Shown here in pieces: positions 44,613 through 55,750 of a DNA stretch of 64,000 nucleotides. Positions within the stretch are counted from its first letter, which is position 1, and every line of letters begins with the position of its first letter. The notes below the pieces were generated by a model. That model saw nothing but the letters and a program-made list of their open reading frames with translations, did no database searches and had not been told where the DNA came from. Made by a program: the position numbers and the translations under genes. Where the stretch lies: assembly GCF_040869045.1 (NCBI RefSeq), contig NC_090322.1, positions 81,367,675 to 81,431,674 on the forward strand. Direction: 5' to 3'. The DNA is from Eurosta solidaginis. Taxonomy: Eukaryota; Arthropoda; Insecta; Diptera; Tephritidae.

Positions 44613-45230
44613 TTGTTATATCCCTCCCACAAATTGTCATCCTCCCAGCAGTTCCTCGCAGCGGGACTGCTCCATATTCTCCTGCTACGAGAAGTTATTG
44701 AACCCAATCCGGACCCCGGTCCTGAGAAATGGTTTTGCTGCGTTTACCGGAAAATAATCTTTTTAGGACGGCCATACTCTTGTCATTGTGCCAAGTGCAA
44801 GGGATGGTTGCATCGGACAGGTTGTTCTGGGCTTAATCCCAAAACCAGACGTCCTCGTAGCTTTTATAAATCTTTTGTGACTCCTTGCTGTTCACGCTCG
44901 CGCCCTACGGCGCCACCAGAGCATACGGCCGCTCACACTCATAACTACTATCTCTGTAGCAGAGAGGTTAGTTATGCCGAGCATCACCCCCCCCCCCCCC
45001 CCCCCCCCCACTCACCGTCTTCTTCCCCGCTTTTCCGGCAGCAATCGTGTAGGTCAGGAAACAGATTCCTAGTCCCTACCACCTTTTGCACCGTTTGCCA
45101 GCACATAATATATATGTTTGCGACATCCGCCCAATGCAGCTCCTGCCTGGGACGATGCCACTTTCCTATATGTTCTGGTCTCCGCGACGGAAACCCCCCA
45201 ACGGCCTTCATTGCGCCATGTTGCTAAGGC
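44613..45230 (+). pseudogene. LINE-b copy 2 N-terminal protein with two zinc fingers
   Basis: The frame keeps the PHD-like finger (CAKCKGWLHRTGCSGL) and extends in frame through a run of 23 C (44987-45009, encoding prolines) to a second Cys/His finger: CTVCQHIIYMF, then CSSCLGRCHFPICSGL. The 2A-like motif is damaged: at 44697-44723 it reads IEPNPDPGP, because four residues present in copy 1 are missing. The second finger appears only in this frame, which shows what copy 1 lost through its own G/C-run frameshift. Confidence 0.7.
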
Positions 45231-45367
45231 GCAAGCCCAAATACACCGGGTACCCCAATGCTTACCCAGGGACGTCCAGTCCCAGGGCCACAACAGCAAT
45301 TGCGTCCGAGCCTTTCACAACCCAGGCGTAGTCACCTGTCACTTACTCCTAGAGTGACAACGTCTCC

Positions 45368-48215
45368 CCCGCTGCACTTCAGAATTCTGCAGTTAAACTG
45401 TAATGGATTAACTGGCAAGATCACGGAGATAGTCGATTTTATGAAGCGGCACAACATCCGCATTGCCGCGATTCAAGAGACTAAACTCACAGCAAAATCT
45501 GCTCTGCAGACCTGTTCTGGGTATAATGTCCACAGAAAAGCTCGCGATCTTGCGTTTATCATACACCACTCAATGCAATATCATATATTTGATCTCGACA
45601 TCGGCCGCAGGGATAATTTCCTAGAACGTCACGGCCTATCTGTCCGGCGAGGCGATGCAAACCTATAAATCATCAACATCTACATCCCTCCTGCCACCTG
45701 CTGCCCCAGTGGATACCGCCCTAATATTAGCGCCTTACTCACTGGCGATAATCGCATTATCTTAGGCGATTTCAATGCCCATCACGACCTATGGTATTCA
45801 AACTTGCGGGCAGACAGCAAGGGTGAGCTGTTGACAGATCAAATAGGAGAAACGACGTTCTGCACAATAAACGGAGACGCCCCCACTCGTATGGTAGGAA
45901 GCTGTCACAGCTCACCAGATATATCAATCTTGAGCGCAGGACTCGTAAACTCCGCCAAATGACAGCCGATGGTAACATTTGCATCCGACCACCTGCCAAT
46001 ACTTATTTCGCTCGAGCGTACCGCCGAATTCATCGTAACCAAAAAACGAACTTTCAGAAACTTTAAAAAAGGAAAGTGGGATAAATACATATTACATATT
46101 AATATTTGCTGCCCTCCCTATCCCGACTGCTGCTCGCTAATGGGAGCGTGCTTTCCGCAAGGCCATTGAATCCGCCTCGGCTCGCTTTTTTCCCGCCGGA
46201 AGCATTCCCGAAATTCGGCCTCATTTTCCGGCGGAGGCCGCCGATTTAGCGATAGAACGTGACCTTATAAGACAGCTCGATCCCGGCGATCCCCAAATGA
46301 GGGATATAAACGCATCAAATTGCTTGTGGATGAACACAAGCGGGCGAAATGGGAGGAGCATCTAAGTCGCTGTAACCTCTCTGCCGGTGTGAGTAAGCTT
46401 TGGTCCACCGTAAAGCCCCTATCGAATCCGTCCAAGCACAACGACCAAATTTCCATCGCCTTTGGCGATAAAGTGCTGTCGGATGCGAAAAAAATGCGCG
46501 AGCGCTTTTTGCCGACAATAGCTAATGTATTATACGGTTTACAAGGTTAGACGGAGGGCCAACAGATACGCACATAAACATAAATTCAGCGCGTCCCCAA
46601 TTACCATCACCGCCAAAGATGTTGAGAATGCCATCGGTCAAGCTAAACCATCTAAATCAGTGGGCCCAGATGGCATATCCATGCCGATGCTTAAAAGCCT
46701 AGGAAATAAGGGTTTCAAATATTTAGCACACGTCTTCAACATGTCTCTGCCCACCTTTGTCATCCCCGAAAAATGGAAAATGGCCCAGGTGGCCCCGCTA
46801 ATAAAGCCAGGGAAAGCAGCTAACATAGGAGAGTCATATCGCATGATATCTCTGCTATCGCCAGTAGCCAAGACGCTTGAAGACATTTTGCTCCCCTATT
46901 TCAAAGCAAATTTGCAACTGGCCTGTCATCAGCATGGCTTTAGAAAACTTCATAGCACAATCACCGTACTAAATACCATTAGCATCCAGATAAATTGCGG
47001 TTTAAATCAAAACCCCCACCATAGAACAGTACTCGTTGCGCTAGACCTATAAAAAGCTTTTGATACGGTCAATCATGTTACGTTACTGCAAGACCTGGAA
47101 GGGTCTAACCTTCCCCCACGACATAAACGGTGGATCAGAAATTATCTGGGTTGCCGGCAGGCATCGATGCAATTTAGAAACGCAACATCAAAACCAAGAA
47201 GAATTAAACAAGGGTTGCCACAGGGTGGTGTCCTATCCCCACTTTTGTTTAACTCCTACATACCCCCAGAAGGAGTTACTATCGTTTCCTACGCCGGTGA
47301 CTGCACAATAATGGCCACAGGCCCAGGCCCACAGATCAATGAGCTTTGCAACAAAACAAACGGCTACCTCCCTGATCTCTCCACTTTTTCACCTCGCGAA
47401 ACCAGACATTATCGCCGACCTTATTTACAACATGGACGTCCCAAATATCGAACATTTTGAACATCCACGCAATGGCACTACGCTACCGACTGACTTACAC
47501 GCCAAAATCTTAGGTGTGACGTTCGATCCTCAAATCTCTTGCTAGCAGCACTTTGGGAAGAGATAAAGAAACGCTCATTACCACTTACAAAGCAATGGCC
47601 AGTCGATTGTTTGCTACGCGTCCCCGATATGGTCACCAAGCTTGAAGACTACTCACTGGAAGAAGCTACATACCTGCCAAAATACTGCCAACAGAACCGC
47701 CACGGGTTGTCTTCTTATGTCCACAGAACACCATCTACATAATGAGGCGAGAATACTCCCCATCAGGGAGAGAAATGAAATGCTAACCAAACAGTTCCTG
47801 TTGAATACCCAGAAACCTGGGCATCACAACAGACATCTGATTGATGAGCCAACACCGCCCAGGGGCTTAAGGAGTCATATCCGTAAGCATTATGAGGATA
47901 TACGTCACCTGAGAACACAGCCTTATGAAGCTAAAAAACACAAGTAGGTCCTCAATGAACTCCACAAACAGGCGTCGGACTTCTATGTCGGGAATTTCCC
48001 GGTGAATTCTGTACTCAAATTATAATACCCTAAACTTGCAGAAAAGGAACGCACACTCCCTAGGCAAACGCGAGTCACTCTAGCTCAACTTCGATCTGGA
48101 TACTTTAAGAGGTTAAACTCTTACCTATCTAAAATCAACCCCAATATACAAAATGTATGCCCTGCTTGCAATGTGTCCCCACATACCACCAACCATATCT
48201 TCAATTGTAATGTGG
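45368..48215 (+). pseudogene. LINE-b copy 2 ORF2: endonuclease and reverse transcriptase
   Basis: The endonuclease begins near 45378 (FRILQLNCNGLTGK), keeps IQETKL and LGDFNAHHDLW, and is broken by a stop at about 45666 and by frameshifts near 46095. Reverse transcriptase has SVGPDGISMPML, HGFRKLHSTITVL and GLPQGGVLSPLLFN. A stop lies where LDLSKAFDTVNH is expected, and the catalytic box is YAGD (about 47290) where copy 1 has YADD. Internal deletions remove parts of the thumb. The C-terminal CPACNVSPHTTNHIFNC finger is at about 48160-48215. Confidence 0.8.
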
Positions 48216-48226
48216 CACCAACGCCA

Positions 48227-48403
48227 CATGTAAGGCGCGATAATCTCCGAAGAGATTTTAGGCCGAGCTTCTCTACCAATTTGCGTCGTGCTCCTTTTAA
48301 TTTATCCTAGAAGTTGGCGGGACGGGACCTACTTGTTTTATGCCGACTCCGAACGGCATCTGAACCCAGGATCCTCGGTGTGGTAAACGGAGCACGCTAC
48401 CTC
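48227..48403 (-). mobile_element. SINE-C fragment, inverted, internally deleted
   Basis: Reverse complement of SINE-C tail (TAAGGCGCGATAATCTCC) and head (GAGCACGCTACC), joined at GGGTTCAGATGCCGTTCGG. This skips the middle of the SINE. The same novel joint occurs in the plus-strand fragment at 48447. Confidence 0.85.
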
Positions 48404-48446
48404 TTTTGAAACAGGGGTGGACCATTATGAGAGGGGTATTAGAAGC

Positions 48447-48638
48447 AGCCGCCGTGGTGTGATGGTAGCGTGCTCCATCTACCGCACCGAGGATCCTGGG
48501 TTCAGATGCCGTTCGGAGTCGGCAGTGTTTGGCAAGCACTCCGAGTGTATTTCTGCCATGAAAAGCTCTCAGGGAAAACTCGTCTGTTTGCAGATGCCGT
48601 TCGGAGTCGGCATAAAACAAGTAGGTCCCGTCCCGCAA
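48447..48638 (+). mobile_element. SINE-C fragment, plus strand, head-to-head with 48227-48403
   Basis: Head CGCCGTGGTGTGATGGTAGC, then GGGTTCAGATGCCGTTCGGA, then the normal SINE body to GTAGGTCCCGTCCCGC. The 43 bp between the two fragments (48404-48446) is LINE-b sequence in inverted orientation. Confidence 0.85.
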
Positions 48639-49034
48639 GTTTCTCTATCCTCCCTTTAGAGGATATTGATGACAATTTGTGATCGGTCACCCCTACTGGC
48701 GGGGGCGAAGCACTGCTACAACAACAAAAAGAACATGAAACACACCGTGCGTACGATACAATGTAAATATATGTAAATCCACATATTCGGCTCGAATTGA
48801 CCAAACAATGATGAATAATATTGTAATGATTTTGTTCTAAATTAATGGACTGTATTTATCAAGTTCAAATGATATAAAAATTACAATAAAATTGGTATTG
48901 ATGCGCAATGAAAATTTAGCTGTTAGCGAAATTTCTGGTATGTATCCATTTAAGTCTTACAGAGGTAGATATCCAAGGTTGCATTTTTATGTTGTGAAGA
49001 AAATACTTCAGGGATGATTTAATTCAGCATCAAG

Positions 49035-49435
49035 TTTAGAACAGGGATGACTGCTAATACGCGTCCAAAAATTTTAACTCGTCAAAAGAGAGAAATGACC
49101 CCGGATCCCTCCTAAACCGTGGGTCGGATCCAAGTATTTTTGCGCAGAACACTTTTCTGCGTTGGCGGCCTTTTGCCGCCCTTATAAAAAATGAGCCTGG
49201 CCGATCCACCAGGTGGGATCAAAATTAAATGCGTGCAAAATCCCTTTGTGTACAACATTTTGTTTAGTGCACAACAAAATTACAACAACCACATGAAAAT
49301 TGCAAGCTTCAACTGCAAATATCTCCGCACAGAGATACAATTTTTCTTTTCCGCCTTCGGATTATTGTTGTCGAGATTAGTACGCGTCCCTCGATATGTT
49401 TGGACGCGAATTAGCAGTCGACCACTGTTCTAGAG
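49035..49435. mobile_element. M1-related MITE, about 400 bp
   Basis: The ends are GACTGCTAATACGCGTCCAA and, reverse-complemented, GACTGCTAATTCGCGTCCAA, possibly extending out to AGAACAG. The interior TTTCTGCGTTGGCGGCCTTT and CGCCTTCGGATTATTG match the M1 family at 1872-2240 and 33440-33680, but the outermost TIR is different. No coding. The 48748-49034 stretch before it shows nothing. Confidence 0.75.
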
Positions 49436-49571
49436 TTTTACCCAATATTTAAATGCGATTTTTATTTCATTGCGGAAAAACATGTATAAGTTCAGAAACG
49501 GTTATACCTTGTAGATGTGTTTATCATGGATATTGCCATGAGAGAATGATAGAAGGTGGCGGATGTAAAGG

Positions 49572-50090
49572 TACGCTTACACAGCCACCTATAAAACCAA
49601 AAATTGCAATTAGCTAATGAAATCAGCTGGGCTGGTGTTAAAATTGCAACCGGTTATCGGCCGGCACCTTTTTTGCTTTTTTGTTACATTTTACTTTTTC
49701 GCAAAAATATGATTGTGTTTATGCTTTTATGTGCTTATCCCATACAGGGCGCCTGTTTTGCACCCAATTAATAAATTTTCCAGTCCATCGCACAAATAAT
49801 TAATTTTTCACAGTAAATGCACGCAATAGATGAGCGTGTGTACATTTCCACCGAACACCGAATTGTTGTCGGCCGTTATCGTTTTTCACTGCCGATAAAT
49901 TCACGCGTGTTAAATTTTATCGTCCCGTAATAAAATTTAACACGCGTGAATTTATCGGCAGTGAAAAACGACAACGGCCGACAACAATTCGGTGTTCGGT
50001 GGAAATGTACACACGCTCATCTAAATAAATGTGTTTATTTTTATCGGACGATTACGACCGGCATCGGGCGATCAAAATCGGTGGCTGTGT
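49572..50090. mobile_element. MITE or foldback element with a giant hairpin
   Basis: The outer repeats GCTTACACAGCCACC (49576) and GGTGGCTGTGTAAGTGC (50074) are inverted. ATAGAAGGTGGCG occurs on both sides (about 49551 and 50108) and may be a 13-bp duplication or part of a longer end. The centre is a near-perfect hairpin, listed separately. No open frame. Confidence 0.65.
49828..50022. repeat. Near-perfect inverted repeat, 93-bp arms, 9-bp loop
   Basis: Left arm 49828-49920 starts AGATGAGCGTGTGTACATTT. The right arm 49930-50022 is its reverse complement with about one mismatch (TTATCG versus TTGTCG). The loop is CGTCCCGTA. Confidence 0.95.
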
Positions 50091-50426
50091 AAGTGCATAA
50101 TGGAATTATAGAAGGTGGCGCATTGCGCATGTAAACATTATTTTATGGGCAATTTTTATGTAATTTTCCTTTAGCTCTTGTTTTTTCTCTCTTTCTTTCT
50201 TTCGCTGAAGCAGTCAAGTGTGACGTAGATGCGCAGAACGAAGCAATTTTGAACTCGTGACTGCACAATCTTCTGTGTGTGATTTGTGATGTAAGCGTAC
50301 TCTAAGCAGTTTCTCGCTCTAACGCCCTAAGAAATATGCATGTTTTCGCTCCTTTTTTATTCGTGTATGAACTTCGACATACGACCCTAATCTCGTTGGA
50401 TATGTGGGTCGACAGAAATACCCCCT

Positions 50427-50448
50427 CCCCCCCCCCCCCCCCCCCCCC
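50427..50448. repeat. Poly(C) tract, 22 bp
   Basis: An uninterrupted C run in noncoding sequence. Confidence 0.95.
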
Positions 50449-50983
50449 ACTGCTTCGCTACTTAGTAGTGATTATAAGATGGAGCTATAAGACTTGCGTT
50501 TGACGGACACTTTCAGTTCGCCCAGGCCAAGAGATCAACCTAACGTGGACGACGCTGCGGTGATCGGGCATTCCATTTTTCGGACTAACACCGAGATCAT
50601 GGTAGAATACTCAACCCCCAACCCTCCCGTCCAATCTGGATCCATCCGTGATCAGGTCCACCAGCCTCTCGTCCATATTAATTTTCAACTTCATTCATCC
50701 CTTAATGAAACATGACTCGTGAATATAGCGACGGATATTGATACGGCACGCCCCGGATCCTCTCGATAACGATTTTATATAACCGCGTTGCACCCTAGAT
50801 TTAGTGATTTTAGTTTTGTTCTGATTGGAGGACAGATACATTCAAGAATCAGTCTTAATGCATTACTGGAGGCTTCGTTTTGCATATTAATTCCATCTCG
50901 GATCGTTCATGCCGCCAAGAACGTCTAATATCCGGTGTGGGTATATCACCCGCTTTTCTTTGCTTCATCTATCACATACATAT
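50449..50983. other. Non-repetitive sequence, no gene recognised
   Basis: A higher-GC stretch, unlike its surroundings. A 73-codon plus frame (50494-50715) contains RPRDQPNVDDAAVIGHSIF, but I recognise no family and it has no visible splice or promoter context. It could be the edge of an older element. Confidence 0.35.
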
Positions 50984-51527
50984 TGTAACGAATTTAGGGA
51001 AATTCTGCTTTTTCCACCTTCTGCTAGCGTTCGAATTGCTAAACTGTTGAAGAAATAACTCAATATTCAATAATGCAAAATGGTCTTTATTATACTACTT
51101 TGAGGGTACTTCAAATAACACTTATACTTCACAACCAATAGCGTGCTTAAATCAAACTGATTACTGACTACTCAGCTTGCTCTGCTGTTATACTCTCTGT
51201 TGCCTTATCCGCATATTTCTCCAAATGTCTAGACGTTCCTCCTTCTAGAATCTTCAACTTGGTCACCAGCTATATGCATGTGTATTTGTAGTTTATAGCC
51301 TCTCATATAGGCATATGCGTGTGTATTTGTAGTTTATAGTATCTCGTATAGACATATGCGTGTGTATATGTGAGTACTTCTTCGGCTGATGATTACATGT
51401 GTTTATGTGTATCTCTCCGTCGCCTTGTATGTATGTGTGTAGATAATGATTGATATGTTTACGTACATGCTGCTTAGTTTCGGCTTAGTGATGGTAGTAT
51501 CGCTTAGTAATACTGAAATTCCGCACA
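50984..51527 (-). repeat. Gypsy-3 3' LTR
   Basis: About 93% similar by eye to 57147-57692. It contains GCATATGCGTGTGTATTTG repeats typical of CA/TG-rich LTRs. Confidence 0.9.
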
Positions 51528-51656
51528 CTGCCCTCCACTTAAGTCGGATCCTCCCGACAAGACAGATTTCCTGATCTAAACGCTGCCAGCCTTTCCAAAT
51601 GAACCACTTTCATTTTTGTTCGTGGTTTGCCAATGGTTTGTATGCGGTAAACTACT

Positions 51657-52640
51657 TCATTGGTCCTTTATACAAATTTGTATGGGCCTTCCCAATTGCA
51701 GAGAGGGGGGAGAATTTTTTTTCCGTTGTGGGTTGTATAACAGCACCAAATCTCCTTCCCGAAAACCTTTCGAATTAATTGATTTATCGTATCTGGCTTT
51801 CATCTTGTCACTCATAATCTTCGTTCGTTGCCTTACAAGATTGTGTATTTCTCTCGTCTCTTCTTCCAAGACACCAGTGGATTTCTTGGTATTTCTCTCC
51901 GCATCGGCATCTATCCCAAACTTCAAACTTCAGCTGGCAACCAAAGGTTATTGCCAAAAATTACCTTTGCGGGAGTTTGGCCCGTTGTCCCATGCACTGC
52001 CGATCGGTAAGCCATCACGAATAACGATATGTGTGTATCCCAATCTTTATGGAACTTGTCGACAACTTTCCTTATGTGCTTCCCCAAGGTTCTATTGAAT
52101 CGTTCCACCATGTCATCGGATTGAGAATGCAATGCAGTTGTCCATGTTTTTCGAATGCCCAATTTCCTACACATTTCTTGAAACACCCCTGATTCGAAAT
52201 CCCTGCCTTGGTCACAATGTAGCTCCATTGGTACACGATACCTTGCAACCCAATCTTTTGTAACCACTTCTGCTACTGTTTTCGCTTCTTGATTTGGGAT
52301 TGGGTATACCTCTGGCCATTTACTGAAATAATCCATAACCACCAGTACGTATTTGTTTCCGCGGTTGCTAGTATGAAATGGACATGTGACATCCATGGCG
52401 ATCCTTTCAAATGGTGCACCTGAAATATACTACTTCATCTGGCCTTGACTTCGTGTGTTGGGCCCTTTGTATCTGCTGCAAACTCGTAGTTGGCAATCCA
52501 CCCGGTGACCGATTGACGGCAACCAACCCAATAGAATATCTGCTTAATTTTCTCGAGCGTCTTCGTGATTCCAAGATGACGTCCGCTTGGACCATTATGC
52601 AGCTCGCTGAGCACGTCAAGAATCCTTTTCCTGGGAACAA
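51657..52640 (-). pseudogene. Gypsy-3 integrase
   Basis: The HHCC region (about 52600-52420) is present in a shifted frame with GHLGITKTLEKIKQIF. The core (52396-51923) starts at MDVTCPFHTSNRGNKYVLVV (first Asp in the adjacent codons), then LHCDQGRDFESGVFQE (second Asp) and DDMVERFNRTLGKHI (Glu). The C-terminal part (51926-51657) has DKMKARYDKSINSKGFREGD and LLYNPQRKK, the usual domain after the core. A frameshift separates core and C-terminus. Integrase would insert the cDNA with a 4-bp stagger, matching the ATAT duplication. Confidence 0.88.
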
Positions 52641-53070
52641 CTATAAGTTTCTTCTTTCATTGACCGTCCTCACTCTCCCATACTCGATGGAAGCAAACGG
52701 ATATTAATTTTAAACTGTTCCACTGTGCCCGATATGACTTCGCAAAGGGACTCTCTGCTGACATCTTCACTCTTTTTGGTCTTTCGTTTCGTTCGAGCCT
52801 ACTAACATGCATAACATGTGGCAGATCTGTATCTTCTAGCTAACACTTCCTTAGTTGTTCCTTATCCCATTCATCCGTACACGTTATAGTCATTATCCGG
52901 ACACTATAATGTCCTCTTTAGCTTCAGCTTTTGAACACTGTTTGCATTCCAAACTACATGGTCTTCGTGACATTGCATCAGCATTCCAACGGGTCCTAAC
53001 TTTTCGATGCTCAATGGAAAAGTAACAGCTTTAGAGTCGATCGATCCACCGTGCCAATTGACCGTCAGCG

Positions 53071-54331
53071 CTATTTCAACGCTGCGTGATCTGTCTTGAC
53101 GCGGAATCGCTGCCCATAGAAGTACTTGTGAAAATGTTTAATGCACTCTACCAATGCCAACAGCTCTCTCCGCGTAACACAATAGTTCCTCTCTGCTTTT
53201 CCGATTGATCGGTTGTAATAGGCAACTACCTTCTCCTTTCCATCGACCAGTTGTGACAAAACGCCTCCTATAGCATATCCACTCGCATCTGTATCTAGAA
53301 TATATGTTGCTCCTGGAATCGGATATGCCAACATTGGGAGAGTGCACAAACGCTCTTTCAATGTTTGGAAAGCCACTTTTTGCTCCTTCTTCCATTCAAA
53401 AGCTTTATTTTTTCTTGTTAGTTCGTGGAGACTACGGGCTACGCTGGCAAAATTTGATACAAATCGGCGGTAATATGTGCACAGCCCAAGGAAATTTCTC
53501 AACTCATGTAGGTTCTGTGGTCTTGGCCAATCCTTTACAGCCTCTATCTTGTCATTCGCAGTGCAGATGCCCTCTGTACTTAGCTTGTGACCCAAATAAC
53601 TTACTTTCTTTTTAAACAGCGAACACTTTTTGGGATTTAGTTTCAGACCAGCGCCAGCTATTCTCTGGAAAACTTCCTCTAAGTTCTTAAGATGTTTTTC
53701 AAAGTTTTTCCCAATACGATGATGTCGTCTAGGTACACTAAGCATGTTTTCCAAAGTATTCCTTTCAGTACCTCATCCGTGAGTATCTCAAAAGTAGCTG
53801 GTGCATTACATGGTCCAAAGAGCATTACCGTAAACTGCCAAAGACCATCTCCGACACTGAAGGCTGTTTTCTCCTTGTCTTCCTCCTTCACCTCCACTTG
53901 CCAGTAGCCACTTTTAAGTCCATTGTGGAAAACCATTTGGTACCAGATAACGAGTCCAGAGTGTCATCAACTCTTGGCAATGGGTAGCTATCCTTTTTCG
54001 TAACGTCATTCAACTTCCGGTAGTCCACGCAAGAGCTCATTTTTCCATCCTTTTTCTTCAGAAGTACCACCGGTGAGCTCCATGGACTAGCTGATGGTTC
54101 GATTATGCCGCCGTCGCCCCTTTCTTGTATGATTTGACTCACCACTTCCCGCTCCGCCAGTGGAACACTACGCGGAGCTTGACGGATCGGCCTCGCATCT
54201 CCAGTGTCAATTTGATGTTTCAAAACGTTGGTGCGGCCTGGTTTGGAGCCATCTTGGTCAAATATGTTTGCGTACTTTACGATCAGCTGTTTTGCCTTAC
54301 TCTGATAGTCTACCTCTAGCGCTCCGTCCAT
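53071..54331 (-). pseudogene. Gypsy-3 reverse transcriptase and RNase H
   Basis: RT has APRSVPLAEREVVSQIIQE, SPWSSPVVLLKKKDG, CVDYRKLNDVT and KWFSTMDLK, where a frameshift occurs near 53920. It continues with SGYWQVEVKEEDKEKTAFSV, LFGPCNAPATFE and the catalytic LVYLDDIIV. Another frameshift near 53720 leads to the thumb (LNPKKCSLFKKKVSYLGHKL). RNase H is YILDTDASGYAIGGVLSQ, VTRRELLALVECI and VKTDHAALK. All catalytic acidic residues are visible. Two frameshifts are the main damage. Confidence 0.9.
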
Positions 54332-55036
54332 GCCGTGAGTTCTTTTGAAAGATTAATCTTGCTAGCGGAAACGTTTTCCTGGAGCTGTTCACACTTAATT
54401 ACTATTTCAGCTTCTTGACATATTCCCAATATAGCTCCTTTTATCAGCTTGAGTGGTGACTTGAACTCATTGAGTACTCTTACCGGAATACTTCCATCTT
54501 GTTTTGTCAAAGCCAGGGTTTTTCCTACAAGTACATTCGGTGGTGATTTGTTTGCTGCTTCGACAACCCACAATTTGTTTGTCCCACAATCTCCATCAAA
54601 CTTTGCCCAGATTACTGCTTCTGATTTTGGTGGTATTTGCTGACTCTTTTCTATCATCATTCGTTTACTGCTGTAGCCTCTCTCGTAGCCGAAATTAAGT
54701 GGCATATCCATGTTCTTATATCGCATTTTCTTGCTTTGCATATCGATCTTGATACTTTGGTCGATTAAGAAGTCCACTCCAATTATGATTTCATCAACAA
54801 TCTCTGCCAATATAAAATTGTGTACCACCGTGACGTTCCCATTTGCGACTTCACATGTTACTTCCCCTAGAACCGTGGTGTCTTCTCCAGTGGCTGTACG
54901 CAATCTTGCTCCATGCAATGGTCTTATCTTCTTGTTGGCTAAATCCGCTCAAATGATGTAATGAGATGCAGCCGTATCTACAGTCATTAAATGTTCCTTT
55001 CCATCCACATGTCCTCCGACAGTAAGATTGTTTGAC
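54332..55036 (-). pseudogene. Gypsy-3 aspartic protease and spacer
   Basis: The protease has LMTVDTAASHYII at about 54990-54955; the family pattern is D-T-G-A, so the key Gly is Ala here. A stop follows near 54950. The frame continues GARLRTATGEDTTVLGEVTC and VDEIIIGVDFLIDQSIKIDM (the flap and IIG.DFL block). The following region to RT is a long spacer ending MDGALEV. Confidence 0.75.
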
Positions 55037-55079
55037 CAAAGATTATAAATATAATAAGAGACGTTGTTTTGCGTAATGT

Positions 55080-55750
55080 TATTCGTTAGGTTTGCATAAT
55101 GTCTTCTATACATTTCGTGGGGTATTTTTGTTTATTTTTCCAACTTTGTTTAATTAATTAATTAATCCTCTTTCCAAAAATAACATTTGCATAAGGTACC
55201 TACACGGCATGGATAAATGCGAGGCAATTAAATATGTCCCTCACATAAAACATTAGACATCAATTTTTATGATTTCCAGCGAGTTATTCCCCACTCTGGC
55301 GCCGTTGCGGCTGACTCGCTTTAGTTTAACCATTAAGTGGACTTGGAGATGAGCTCAAATTGCAGGGGTTAAAAGTTTTGCCGTTGTCAGCACCAATAGT
55401 GGCAGCATCATGGTACAATAACCACGCAAAAGCACCAGAGTTGCATTTTACATGTTTTTTCATTCGAAGCTGGTTATAAAATGTCAAACTTTGTTTATAA
55501 AAATAACATTTGCATAAGGTACCTACACGGCATGGATAAATGCGAGACAATTAAATATGTCCCTCACAGAAAACATTAGACATCAATTTTTATGATTTCC
55601 AGCGAGTTATTCCCCACTCGTAGCAGACTGGTAGCTCTTATTTATTTAGCGTCTTTGGTTTGACCTTCTTCCAAATTGCGAGATAGAGATTATGGGGCAT
55701 TCAATTGAGGGAGCCAGCTGGCGCCGTTGCGGCTGACTCGCTTTAGTTTA
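55080..55750. repeat. Rearranged insertion between Gypsy-3 gag and protease
   Basis: The block AACATTTGCATAAGGTACCT ..GATTTCCAGCGAGTTATTCC occurs at 55182-55296 and again at 55504-55617. GGCGCCGTTGCGGCTGACTC ..GTGGACTTGGAGAT also occurs twice (55298-55352 and 55721-55774). Between them, 55353-55500 is shared with 58764-58912. The structure looks like a deletion-bearing tandem duplication after an insertion. No open frame is credible. Confidence 0.7.

Larger units (their letters stand above)
44526..48734 (+). mobile_element. LINE-b copy 2, degraded
   Basis: ATGAAACACACCG flanks both ends (44513-44525 and 48735-48747), a 13-bp duplication. It is collinear with copy 1 (14129-18197) throughout, ends in CTACAACAACAAAAAG, and has many private deletions plus inserted SINE-C pieces near its 3' end. 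Confidence 0.93.

Noticed and set aside
50494..50715. Candidate small host gene
   Set aside because: No recognisable family, promoter or splice context; reported only as an unexplained stretch.
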